A stretch of 64,000 nt of DNA, taken from Prevotella histicola JCM 15637 = DNF00424 (GTDB lineage: Bacteria; Bacteroidota; Bacteroidia; Bacteroidales; Bacteroidaceae). The position numbers were made by a program, and so were the translations under genes. Where the stretch lies: the NCBI RefSeq assembly GCF_000613925.1, contig NZ_BAJX01000016.1:1-64000 (forward strand), read 5' to 3'. The stretch's first letter is position 1; each line of letters starts with the position of its first letter. This document shows positions 29,000 through 38,739 of the stretch, one piece after another. The notes beneath the pieces are model-generated. The model saw only the letters and a list, made by a program, of their open reading frames with translations, ran no database searches and was not told where the DNA came from.

Positions 29000-29697
29000 T
29001 TATTTCACTACCAGTGCTCTGCGTATTCGGGTGTCATTCAACGGACGATCGTTCTTGTCACCGGGCTGACGCTGGATGATATCAACGATGTCGAGTCCCT
29101 GAATAACCTGTCCGAAGACCGTGTATTGACCGTCAAGATGGGGCGTTCCACCCACCGTTTTATATGCTTCACGCACCTCTGGAGTGAGCTGAACAGTGCT
29201 GTCCGTGCGCTCATTGAGCCGTTGCTGCACCTTGTCGAGCTGTCCATCGGTGAACTTATATCCCCAAACAATATAGAATTGTGTGCTGATGACTCCCGTT
29301 TCGGGTTGACATCATCGCCTTCACGGGCTGCACCCAGTGCACCACGATGGTGGAAAAGCTTCGGGAAACATATCTCTGCCGGCACGGTATAGGTCTCTGG
29401 CGTATCGCCAACTGCCTCCCCCGGCTTGGCATTCTTCGACCCCACGTCACCCGTTTGTATCATGAAATCCTTGATAACACGGTGGAACAACACACCGTCA
29501 TAGGCGCCACTGCGCACCAGTCGTAGGAAGTTGTCACGGTGTTTGGGCGTCTCGTTAAACAGTTCTATGCGTATATCACCACTGTCCGTCTCAAGTAACA
29601 CCTCGTGTCGGGGCGCATCCTGCACGGTCTGTGCCTGCATAGTGACCGCCGTAAAGGCAAGGAAGATTGCCAAAAGGGTAAAGATCTTTTTCCTCAT
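29000..29697 (-). CDS. Cyclophilin-type peptidyl-prolyl cis-trans isomerase, frameshifted
   Basis: A periplasmic cyclophilin that speeds proline isomerisation during folding. The signal peptide is at residues 1-22 (FTAVTMQAQ). The cyclophilin core is recognised by VLFHRVIKDFMIQTGDVGS and by QFYIVWG, DGQYTVFGQVIQGLDIVDII further on. The frame breaks near 29285-29286: the first frame reads KRESS then leaves the family, whereas the second continues TQFYIVWGYKF. One G is missing; TCA-TCA-GGC-ACA restores SSGTQF, the canonical sequence. The corrected length is about 232 residues. It has its own promoter and is read as a single gene. Confidence 0.9.
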
Positions 29698-29735
29698 CGT
29701 AGTATTTTTTATTTTGATTAACTATAACAATGTGA

Positions 29736-29766
29736 CAAAGATAGGTATTTCTGATTAGAAAAACAA
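29736..29766 (-). promoter_or_regulatory. Bacteroidota-type promoter of the isomerase gene
   Basis: Minus strand: TTG at 29764-29766, a 20-bp spacer, then TATCTTTG at 29736-29743, 39 bp upstream of the start codon. Spacing and boxes fit the -33/-7 consensus. Confidence 0.65.
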
Positions 29767-29896
29767 CACCTATATACAGTTTTTTTCATCGAGGAGAACG
29801 ACTCATGAGGGTATCTAACGGGAGCTGCGGACTCTATAAAAACCACAGCGAGGAGCCACGAGTAGGAACGTGAAGGATACAGGATGGGATGCTAAG

Positions 29897-30114
29897 AAAT
29901 AACATTACAAAAAACAAAGGCGCATAGATGGCAAAACGAACGATGAGGGTGAAAAAACGCCTTTGTAATCTTCAAAGAATCAATAGGTTACAAAGAGGCT
30001 TGTAAAAGGTGCCCTTTTGCGTTGCAAAACATGCCCTTTTACACATCAAAAGATGCCCTTTTACATTGCAAAAGGGCATCTTTTAGAACGCAAAAGGGCG
30101 CAGATTGAAAAGTA
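29897..30114 (-). repeat. 220-bp dispersed element, copy 4
   Basis: Minus-orientation copy of 218 bp, lying with several REP-like hairpins in the 905-bp gap between the isomerase gene and tamL. No gene is supported there. Confidence 0.85.
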
Positions 30115-30163
30115 AGAAGGAAAGGAATTGACAAAAGAGGAGCGGAACTAAGAAAAGAGAAGC

Positions 30164-30195
30164 GGCCTCCCCAAGCCCCTCCGAAGGAGGGGATG
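30164..30195 (-). repeat. REP-like hairpin element
   Basis: Reverse-oriented copy with a perfect CCCCTCC-GAAG-GGAGGGG stem-loop and the flanking GGCCTCCCCAAG. Confidence 0.65.
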
Positions 30196-30439
30196 TGAGA
30201 TAGGATACAGTGGATTGAGGTGGGGGACATAGGTCTTTATGGTAGTTTAAGTAGATGTGTCTTATATTATAAGGTATATATTTAAAGTGGTTATAGGGGT
30301 AAAAAATATTAGTGGGACACACTTTGACATTTCCAATAACACATTTGGCTTAACGACCTTTACTCCTTCAATTACTCTAACTCCCCATAATTTTTCCTCT
30401 AACTACTCTGACTTCTTTAACAATCAATAGAAAATACGT

Positions 30440-30588
30440 ATCCCGCCAGGCACATCCCCTCCTCTGGAGGGGCTTGGGGAGGCACCCCCTCATGCTTAGT
30501 GAGCCACCATATCCCACTGTTTCCTCTCACATCCCCTCCTTCGGAGGGGCTTGGGGAGGCACCCCTTTGCCCTTGGGGAGGCTTTACT
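30440..30588 (+). repeat. Cluster of three REP-like units downstream of tamL
   Basis: Two complete units, CATCCCCTCC-(TCTG or TTCG)-GGAGGGGCTTGGGGAGGC, are at 30453 and 30529. A partial CTTGGGGAGGC follows at 30573. The cluster ends 15 bp before the tamL stop codon. Confidence 0.65.
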
Positions 30589-30602
30589 TCCTCCCTTTTT
30601 CC

Positions 30603-33025
30603 TTAGAATGGCAATCCAATAGCAAGGTGGAGAGCCTGCGCATCACGGAACCGAGTGATGTTATAGAAGCCACTTCTGCCCGTTGAATAAGGGACATGCA
30701 GACCGAAACCCCAGTCGAGACGCACCATGAAATAGCCAAGGTCATAACGCAGACCGACGCCCGTTCCGAGTGCCATCTCACGCATTACGTTCTTTATTTT
30801 GAAGTAACTGCCAGGGCGATTGGGTCATGGTGCATCGTCCACACATTACCTGCATCGAGGAAAAGGGCACCATAGAGAGAGCCCATGAGGTGGGGTCGAT
30901 ACTCAAGATTGACCTGAAACTTGATGTCACCCGTCTGTTCTACATACGAACGGCGCCGCATTGACGACCGATAACGCCCCGGTCCGATCTGTCGGGCATT
31001 GAAGGCTCGGATGCTATTGGCACCTCCTACGAAGAATTGTTCCGTATAAGGAGCAAACCGACTGTTGCCATATGCCCATAAAGCACCGATGTTTCCGTGG
31101 AGAGCAATGCTGCTTTTCTCCGTCAATGCCCACACCTTCGTGGCGTTTGTCTCCACCTTTACGAACTGTGCAAAGGGGTTTTTGAACAGCTCTTTACCCT
31201 TTTCACTCCATTTCCTGCCCGCTATGGCATAGCCAGCAGAGAGCAGATTGGAGGCTTCACTGACCGTTGTCCACACCTTCACAGGGCTCCGATAGGATGC
31301 AGGACTCATGAAAGTGTGCTGGAACATCATCTTCGGTATGAACTGATCAGCCATGGAAACCTCCAGATAAGGCATACTGTCAACAAGATGAATGTAACGA
31401 TCCGTCACCTTATGCATATACTCATAGGTAAGAACAAGGGGTGAGAAGGAGTAACTGTTACGCTCGTTAGGCTGCCACTGATAGGTCAGTTCGCCCGAGA
31501 CAACATGCCGTTTGAAGTATTTAGCACGGTTCAGCACGTCGACGGAAGCCTTCAGTGTTGTTGTAGGTGTGGTATAATAGATGCGTGGAGGTTTCGGTTT
31601 ATACGTTATACCCAGTGCCTCTGCCCTTGCAATCTTCCTTTGTATACGGTCCCAACGCTTGCGTGGAGGGATGGCAAAGGGGTTGACAAGACGTGGAATC
31701 TGCAGACTTGTCTCCGCACCATACTCATAATTGTTCACGCCAAGACGGTCTCTGCCGTCGTCTTCATCGTTCCATGCCCACTCATAAGAGCCATGGAGAC
31801 GCACATCAAACTTCTCTCCACCACGGAAAGCATTGCGTTTCGTCAGACCAACGATGACCTCTGGACCGAACCGTCCGCTTGTTTTGCCTTTCCCGTAAGC
31901 CTCAATATAGAAGTCATAAGGCTTGTCGAAGACACAATCTATAGCCACATCAAGCATGTGACAGGTGTCAGCAGAGTCGCGAGGGGTGAAGTTCAGACTC
32001 GTAGCAGAGAAGAGTCCGCTTGCGCTAAGTTGCCTTTGGCTCTTCTCTTGTGCCTCCGCATTGTAGAGCGTTCCTGGCCACATCTTCAAGTCATTGGCTA
32101 TGGCTCGCATACGTAAGGGCATCCTCTTGCCGTTATAATTGACCATAAGGTCGCGGAAACGACTCTGACGTGTGAGTGAATCCATGAACTGTCGGCGCAG
32201 ATTGACCGTTACCTTCCCTATATACCACCGTTGTAAGGCACGCGGATTGACCGAATCCACCATCTGCAGGCGCATATCTGCCTGTCCATGCATGCTTATT
32301 GTATCAGCCAGATAGCTGGCATAGTTGTTCTGATAATAGTAATATCCGTTGTTACGGAAGAGGTCTGTGATGCGTTTTCGTTCCTGTTCGAGTGTCAAAA
32401 CATCAAAAGGATCACCGGGATGGATGACCGCTTTATCAAGATTCCGCCTTATCAGCGAGTCATTAGCAGGTGGGAAATTGGTGTAACGGATGCTGTCAAT
32501 GGTCCAGAGGTGCCCCATGTCCACACTGTATTGCAGCTTCATCTTCTTCGGATTGCGCTGTGGCACCTGCTCATAGCTTATCTTTCCCTTGAAATATCCA
32601 CGTTTCTTCAGGAGGTTTTCACCCACAGTGACACGCAGATCGGGGGTGGTAGAGCTCATCAAGACGGGCGATGAGCCGAACGTTTTGACCAACCATTGAG
32701 AGAAACGGGTGGTGTCTGGAGAGAAAGCATTCCATATCCAGAGACCTACAGGGAATGGAGAACGACGGCTCGGACTACCAAACAGAGCGGCATTGGGCTT
32801 CGTTGCCAACACAACATCCAACTCTTCCTGCACGGAAGAGAAGTGTTTGTTGCGCTCATAGTCCGTATATTGCGTGGGTTCCATCCCCGTATAGAGTTGT
32901 TCACCATCAGGAATAGCAGAGGTAGTGCTGCATCCTGACAGAATAGACAATAGGGATGTCAGGACCACAAGCCCTGCCATCCCTATTCCGATAAGGTGGT
33001 TATTGTTTCTTTTTCTCATTGACAA
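30603..33025 (-). CDS. tamL: TamL, lipoprotein variant of the TamA/BamA (Omp85) family, frameshifted
   Basis: An outer-membrane Omp85 protein. The N-terminus has a lipobox (LLSILSGCST), the mark of Bacteroidota TamL as opposed to proteobacterial TamA. POTRA-like repeats follow (LRVTVGENLLKKRGYFKGKI; YYYYQNNYASYLAD). The C-terminal barrel carries the Omp85 signature FFVGGANSIRAFNARQIGPG. The frame breaks at 30814-30816: the first frame ends DPIALAVTSK, the next reads PGSYFKIKNVMREMALGTGVG and ends LHLAIGLPF, a proper barrel C-terminus. A C of a CCCC run is missing. Corrected length is about 807 residues. The start overlaps the tamB stop by 26 bp, so the pair is translationally coupled and probably works together in outer-membrane biogenesis. 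Confidence 0.87.
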
Positions 33026-36000
33026 AATTGATTAACGAGTCCTTTCGCTCCTTCTTTGGTTGTGGAATGACGAGCGGACCATCGTCTTTTGAACGGAAGA
33101 TGTCCTTGAAATGACGCAGCTTACGGCGCCATAGGATACCCGCACCAAACTCACTTAGGTTGCCTTCCAGCCAGTCATAAGCCTCACGCTCATAGTAAAG
33201 TTTGAAGTATTTCGTCTCCTTTTGGTTCAGTCTATACTCCATAGAGAAGTTGTCGAAGTATGCTCCATTCTCCTCAGAGAAGGTAGAACCGGTGGAGACA
33301 CGTCCTCCCAAGATGATACGAAGACGGTTATCCCAGAAGCGTTTGGAGAACCTGAAGGTATAATCCGTGTGTAGATTACCATTCACATCAGCCGTACTCT
33401 CCATGTTTGCACTAAGGTCTAAGCCCATAGAGTTGAGTGCTTTGCCTGTAATAGCATTGACTTGTGTCTGCAAGAAGCTTGCTAAAGCACCGTTCATAGC
33501 CGTGTTCACGCTGGCAGAACTCTCTCCATCGAAGTACATTCCAGATGCTAACATCGTCACAGCGAGCTTCGATCGCTCCTCAGTGCTCTTGGTATTGAGG
33601 ATACTTTGCATCTCTTGATCATCCGGAGCATCAATGATGAACTCGACACTTGGCTTCGGGAACTGCTTACGAAGCTTCACTCCACAGTTGAAATCGACTA
33701 TTCTGCTGGTGCCAGAGGTCGTCGTTACGCTCGTTCTGACGGCTTCCGTAGCCGTGATATGTAGCTTTGGCTGCATCGGATCACCGGAGAATTCAAGGTA
33801 ACTACCTTCCTTTATGGTGAAGGTTCGCAATGGAATGACTGGCATAGAATACTTCATCTGACCGTCATTGATGGTATACCGACCACGCAATAGCACCCCA
33901 TTGGTTGGGTCATAGTTAAGAAGTAGACTGCCACCACCCACTAAATCGAGGTAATTCGACTGTTGCGGATCGAGTGCACAGACGATGTGTGCCTGCTCAT
34001 CAATGTCCACTGCAAGGCGCATTGAGAACCCTGTGATGTCTGGACGACGTACCACATGCACCACAGAATCATTGAAATTGGTGAAGCGAACAAGCTCATT
34101 CAGTTCGTCATCTGATGCCAATGTCCCGTCACGTACCACATAAGTCATGTCCGTTGTGCCCAGAACATCAATCTTTCCAGCCAACAGTAAGTTGTTAACA
34201 GGTCCTGTCAGCTCACCCATAAAGTCGACAAATGCCTTGCCATATACCTCCGATCGTGCATTCTTCTTCGCATCAATGATCTGGAAATTCTTAGCATTTA
34301 TCTGCGTATTCAGCTGCATATTGTCGAGATTTGAGAAGTCCAAAGACCCTGAAAGGGTAAGAGGTGACCCGTTACTGGAGAACATTTCGAAGTTCTCAAA
34401 CTGTATTTTACTGTCTTTTATCAGTACAGGATCATTCGCAAAGCGCATCTTCAGACCGTAAGGGACGCTGACGAGATAGGCAGAATCAAGGTAAACCTCA
34501 CCATTTATATCAAGGTTCTTGAGCGGACCCTTCACTGTTAGCGATCCTTCCCCATTCCCTTGGAGTCCTACTATTTGGTTAGGTACGAAGCCATTGACGT
34601 AGTTCAGCGGGAAATGGTCCATGGTTAGCGTTGCATCAAGGTCACCTTTATCCTTGCTATGATAGACCCCTGAGAGCTCACCTACCTCGTTTCCGTTCTT
34701 TGTTATCACTGCATCAACATAGTGGGAACCGTCATCCTTTGGCATATATACGAGCTGTGTGCCCACATCTCCCATAGGATTACCTTCATAAATGAGGTTC
34801 TTTATGGTCATATCACTGGACACTGTGAGGTCTTCTTTGGTCTTTACGATGTGATAATCACCATCCAACATACCCGACATCTTCGGTGCGAACGGCAAGA
34901 CTGTGAACAGTTTACCCAGCTCGAAACGGTTCATTGAGATGGTAATGTTCTGCAAAGAGCTTTCGTCAGCATCGTCTGTCAACACCTGAACACCCGTCCC
35001 GTCATTGGCAAGCAGGCGCAGATCGGCTGACACACGATGGTCCCTACCGATGTAAATGTAGTTGGAATCATTCACAGCAAACGTCTTATAACCCAGTATT
35101 GACTGTGGTGATGTGACGGAAACCTTTATCCCTTGCCCCTCCATAGCTGACTGAAGAGCAAGGTCGAGACCCTTCTTCCCAGCGTTATCGAGGATGGTTA
35201 TGTGGTTCTTTAAGCCGTGTTCATAGAACGAACCCTGCAGATATCCCCTATAAGGAAAGGTGTTGTCGGGGCGATTCTCCAGTGCTATATCATAGTTTAC
35301 ACGGTCACTGTCACTGCGAAGGGTGATGTTCACGTCATCAATCCGCAGACTGTCATAGACCAGAGAGTCCACTTTTATCGTACCATCCAATCCCTTCTGG
35401 GGTGAAGAAGTGAGTTCTATATCTGCCTGACGGAACACATATCCATTCTGTGCAAGCAGGTTACTGAAGAGATTTCCACGTCCACTGTGGAGGGTGAAAT
35501 GACCTTTCGGCAGCTGATGGAGGATCGCTGGCTGGTCAATACGTTTGTTTTCAATCTGTGCTTGGAGTGTCTTTGCGATGCGCTGACCCGTCTTGACGAG
35601 TTTGTTCACACTGCTATTGAAGGCTGTACTGAGGTGGAAATCACCTGCAGTGATGCTGGTATGAACCGTATCACGCCTACTCATGAGGTCGACATGGACG
35701 TCACCCGGTGCGTAACTACGCTGCTGATCCTTCACTTTCAGGTCGCCTAAGACACCCCGAAGGGTCATTCCTTCACGTCCATCTGTACCGAAAGAGGCAT
35801 TGGCAGCAAAGCTACTGGTGAGCGGATGGTCAACGATGCCGAGCTGATAGAGGTCCACATGCGGGAAAAGACCATTGACTGAAGCATCCAAACGCTTACC
35901 ACGCATCGTGGCATCTACGTTGAAACTACCTTCCGCCAGTGACACCTGACCATCCTTGCGCAGCTCATTCAGGTGGAGATTGCCCACATATCCGTTGACA

Positions 36001-38126
36001 GCATAGGTGTTCTTGAGGTCGGAACGAAGCTCAAGATCGGCGTCAGCAGAGGTGATATAGTGTTTATCTACCATCCCAAGTGCCTGCAGATCAGCCTCTG
36101 CAAGACGACCTTTGAGGTGAGAATCAAGGTGATTATTACGTACATTGGCTTGCACATCGAAGTTTCCTGCAGCCAAGAGGCGTGCCTTTTTCCGTCCTTC
36201 CTCCGTGAGTCTGAAGTTACGAAGAGGCCCACTCACATGGTGATTTGCCTTCATATCGCTGCGCACATCCATGTCTGTCCATGACGAAAGGACGTATCTC
36301 TGCTGCATCAAGCCCAACGCATGGAGGTCAACACGGCGTAACCAACCTCGCAAATGACCATCAACGAGCTTCTGACTGAACCTTCCTTGATACGTAAAGT
36401 CGCCTGCTATCATCCTGTTTGAGCTCTGAACATGTGCCGAAATATGGTCTCCTTTCTTCGATATGTCACCGTTCAGACCGTCAAGGTCGTACTTCTGGAA
36501 TCTGAAACGGCGTATTCTGGCTGTGATATTGACTGAAGCATGCGGACTAAGGAGGTCCGTTCCCTTTCCTTGTGCCTTCACTGTACCCGTGAAAGGTGAC
36601 AGTCCCATGTGTGGAAGGAAGTTCTGTAGTGGGAAATTCGTGGCTGTTGCCGTGACACGATAGAGTGTTGTGGCTGGGTTGAAAGCACCTACTGCACGAA
36701 TCTTTCCGCCTCCTTGCGTCAGAAGAACATTGCCTGAATAGAGGTTTTTACGTACATGCACCGTGGCATTCACGCCCATTCTCCGCGGTAAAGACACTGT
36801 TTTGCGCACGTCACGGGGCAATAATGCATTGACAAAGCCCAGGTTTGTGGCTGTACCTTGCAACTTTAAGTCACTGCGGAAGGGCTTTTTACCCATGAGA
36901 TCGGCTACCCAACCAGTCCCAACGAGGTTGAAATACCCCGGCATAGCAAGGTGTAACTGTCGGAAAGAGGCTGAACGGAGATTGCCTTCCAGCCTTCCTT
37001 GCACCGTAAGGCGTGCCGATGGGATGGCACGATAGAGCTGTGAAGGGAGTGAAGAGAGGAAAGGAAGGAGGTCAGACTTGCTGACATAGCCGTCCAACTG
37101 TGTCGAAAGTGTTCCCGGATGGGTGTCGGAGAAGACATTGAGGTTCATCTGGAAACGTCCTGCCAGCTCTGTTCCGGGCATGCGAAGATAGATATTCGGC
37201 AGGTAGATACTCGTCGAATCAAGGGTGAACGGGCCGCGGAACTCACGCACAGTGAGTCCACTCTTCTCCTCCATGTGTGCCGTTCGCACCCTCAGATGCA
37301 GTCTTGGAGCAGCGTAAACCAAGGAATCAACGCCCAGATAGACGTTACGCATGGCGATATGTGCGGCATCAAAGCCTTTACGGGCTGGCTTAACGAAGTT
37401 CTGATCATAGTTCAGTGTACCACCTTGCCAGTCCAAATCCCCCACCTTATATATATTATCATGCAACTGGAGTTCGGCTCTTTGTGCCTGAGCCTTCTCG
37501 AATCGTGCACGAATACTCATCGTATCACCGGGCATATGCAGACGGAAATCAGTCTTGACAAGGGTTGCCCGGTCAATATTAATGTTCCAAAGAGGACGTT
37601 TCTTATGCGGATCCGTCGGGACAGTGTCGCCCAATGCGATGTCAATCCATCCCCCTTCCACATCGGCTTTGTTCACTCGTATGGAGTCAGTGGCAAGGTT
37701 TACGGCATGACTCACCACATGCAGACGTTGCAGATTGCCCCGTATGCGGAGGTCACCAATGAAGTTTACGGTATTTGTCTTGAGTTGTGTGAAGGTGAGT
37801 TCGTTCACCTCTACCCTACTTTCGAGCAAGGGAAGCAGCTGAACACTTGCCACCAGACGGTGCACATCAGCCACAGTGTCTTTCTGATTGGCTATGGAAT
37901 CATTCTGTCGGAGCACTTTCAAACCGTCCATCTGGAGGTCTAAGGGGAAAGAAAGGGTGACATGGTCAATGCTCACATCCATGCCTGTACGGTCTGAAAC
38001 GTACGCAGCAACACGCTTTACTGCCCAGTTCTGAACCGGCGGACAGTAAAGTAACGCTATCAAAAGGAGAAACAGTATGACAGGGGTTGCCACCACTGCT
38101 ATCAGCCATTTCAGTCTTTTCTTCAT
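33000..38126 (-). CDS. tamB: TamB-like translocation and assembly module protein
   Basis: A 1708-residue protein, intact. An N-terminal membrane anchor (WLIAVVATPVILFLLLIALLY) is followed by a long repetitive beta-rich region made of AsmA-like segments (for example DVSIDHVTLSFPLDLQMDGLKVL), expected to form a lipid-conducting groove across the periplasm. The last ~350 residues form the DUF490/TamB domain (GRYTINDGQMKYSMPVIPLRTFTIKEGSYLEF; FSKRFWDNRLRIILGGRVSTG). The overlapping tamL gene supplies the outer-membrane partner. Together they should support insertion of outer-membrane proteins or phospholipid transport. Confidence 0.92.
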   Translation of the reverse strand: MKKRLKWLIAVVATPVILFLLLIALLYCPPVQNWAVKRVAAYVSDRTGMDVSIDHVTLSFPLDLQMDGLKVLRQNDSIANQKDTVADVHRLVASVQLLPLLESRVEVNELTFTQLKTNTVNFIGDLRIRGNLQRLHVVSHAVNLATDSIRVNKADVEGGWIDIALGDTVPTDPHKKRPLWNINIDRATLVKTDFRLHMPGDTMSIRARFEKAQAQRAELQLHDNIYKVGDLDWQGGTLNYDQNFVKPARKGFDAAHIAMRNVYLGVDSLVYAAPRLHLRVRTAHMEEKSGLTVREFRGPFTLDSTSIYLPNIYLRMPGTELAGRFQMNLNVFSDTHPGTLSTQLDGYVSKSDLLPFLSSLPSQLYRAIPSARLTVQGRLEGNLRSASFRQLHLAMPGYFNLVGTGWVADLMGKKPFRSDLKLQGTATNLGFVNALLPRDVRKTVSLPRRMGVNATVHVRKNLYSGNVLLTQGGGKIRAVGAFNPATTLYRVTATATNFPLQNFLPHMGLSPFTGTVKAQGKGTDLLSPHASVNITARIRRFRFQKYDLDGLNGDISKKGDHISAHVQSSNRMIAGDFTYQGRFSQKLVDGHLRGWLRRVDLHALGLMQQRYVLSSWTDMDVRSDMKANHHVSGPLRNFRLTEEGRKKARLLAAGNFDVQANVRNNHLDSHLKGRLAEADLQALGMVDKHYITSADADLELRSDLKNTYAVNGYVGNLHLNELRKDGQVSLAEGSFNVDATMRGKRLDASVNGLFPHVDLYQLGIVDHPLTSSFAANASFGTDGREGMTLRGVLGDLKVKDQQRSYAPGDVHVDLMSRRDTVHTSITAGDFHLSTAFNSSVNKLVKTGQRIAKTLQAQIENKRIDQPAILHQLPKGHFTLHSGRGNLFSNLLAQNGYVFRQADIELTSSPQKGLDGTIKVDSLVYDSLRIDDVNITLRSDSDRVNYDIALENRPDNTFPYRGYLQGSFYEHGLKNHITILDNAGKKGLDLALQSAMEGQGIKVSVTSPQSILGYKTFAVNDSNYIYIGRDHRVSADLRLLANDGTGVQVLTDDADESSLQNITISMNRFELGKLFTVLPFAPKMSGMLDGDYHIVKTKEDLTVSSDMTIKNLIYEGNPMGDVGTQLVYMPKDDGSHYVDAVITKNGNEVGELSGVYHSKDKGDLDATLTMDHFPLNYVNGFVPNQIVGLQGNGEGSLTVKGPLKNLDINGEVYLDSAYLVSVPYGLKMRFANDPVLIKDSKIQFENFEMFSSNGSPLTLSGSLDFSNLDNMQLNTQINAKNFQIIDAKKNARSEVYGKAFVDFMGELTGPVNNLLLAGKIDVLGTTDMTYVVRDGTLASDDELNELVRFTNFNDSVVHVVRRPDITGFSMRLAVDIDEQAHIVCALDPQQSNYLDLVGGGSLLLNYDPTNGVLLRGRYTINDGQMKYSMPVIPLRTFTIKEGSYLEFSGDPMQPKLHITATEAVRTSVTTTSGTSRIVDFNCGVKLRKQFPKPSVEFIIDAPDDQEMQSILNTKSTEERSKLAVTMLASGMYFDGESSASVNTAMNGALASFLQTQVNAITGKALNSMGLDLSANMESTADVNGNLHTDYTFRFSKRFWDNRLRIILGGRVSTGSTFSEENGAYFDNFSMEYRLNQKETKYFKLYYEREAYDWLEGNLSEFGAGILWRRKLRHFKDIFRSKDDGPLVIPQPKKERKDSLINFVNEKKKQ

Positions 38127-38250
38127 ACCTATCGTGTTGTTAATTTAGCTCTTTGAGCCACTCCGACCTTGCAAAGTAACACATTTTTTTTTTAAATACA
38201 AGCGTCCTAAGGGGTTAAATAATGAAATAAAGAGGTGCTTTTCTCAGTGA

Positions 38251-38430
38251 TATAAGGTTTACAAGGGGGTAGTTCTAAGTTCCCAACAGATTGTAAGAAG
38301 CGGAGATCAAGGTAGTAATATCCGCCCAGTATACGTTGGTGCAGACAACAATGATGAGACAAAGCCGCTTGATGCAGCGAAGGTTCATGTCTTCCAGAAC
38401 ATCCTAACGGAGGCTGGACGTAAGTATTAG
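38251..38430 (+). pseudogene. Protein fragment without start codon
   Basis: A plus-strand frame of 59 codons after a stop has no ATG but reads like the end of a real protein (GDQGSNIRPVYVGADNND, AKVHVFQNILTEAGRKY, stop). Amino-acid use looks natural, and nothing else in the gap explains it. The family is not recognised. It could be a gene remnant carried with the neighbouring repeat. Chance cannot be excluded. Confidence 0.3.
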
Positions 38431-38470
38431 GAGATGAAGGGAAGAACTTCTTTTGTAAGGATTCTTCCAT

Positions 38471-38691
38471 CCGCTTTTCAATCTACGCCCCTTTGGATTC
38501 TAAAAGACGCCCTTTTGCGATGCAAAAGGGCGTCTTTTGATGTGTAAAAGGGCATGTTTTGCAACGCAAAAGGGCACCTTTTACGAGCCTATCTATAACT
38601 CCTTGATAATCCAAGGGTTACAAAGTCGGCTTTCAGTGGTTTCCATCTGACAGATGAACCATAAGCACACAAACTTTGTAAGGGTATTTCA
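38471..38691 (+). repeat. 220-bp dispersed element, copy 5
   Basis: Plus-orientation copy of 221 bp, ending TTTGTAAGGGTATTTC. Just after it (38699-38730) is a degraded REP-like unit ahead of the C10 protease stop. Confidence 0.8.
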
Positions 38692-38739
38692 GAAGCCTCA
38701 TCCCCCATTCTTTCACCGAAAGGGAGAGGCTCCTTCATC

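Noticed and set aside
31505..32116. 203-codon plus-strand frame inside tamL
   Set aside because: Antisense shadow of a well-supported Omp85-family gene.
37119..37943. 274-codon plus-strand frame inside tamB
   Set aside because: Antisense shadow of the tamB coding sequence; composition follows from the opposite strand.
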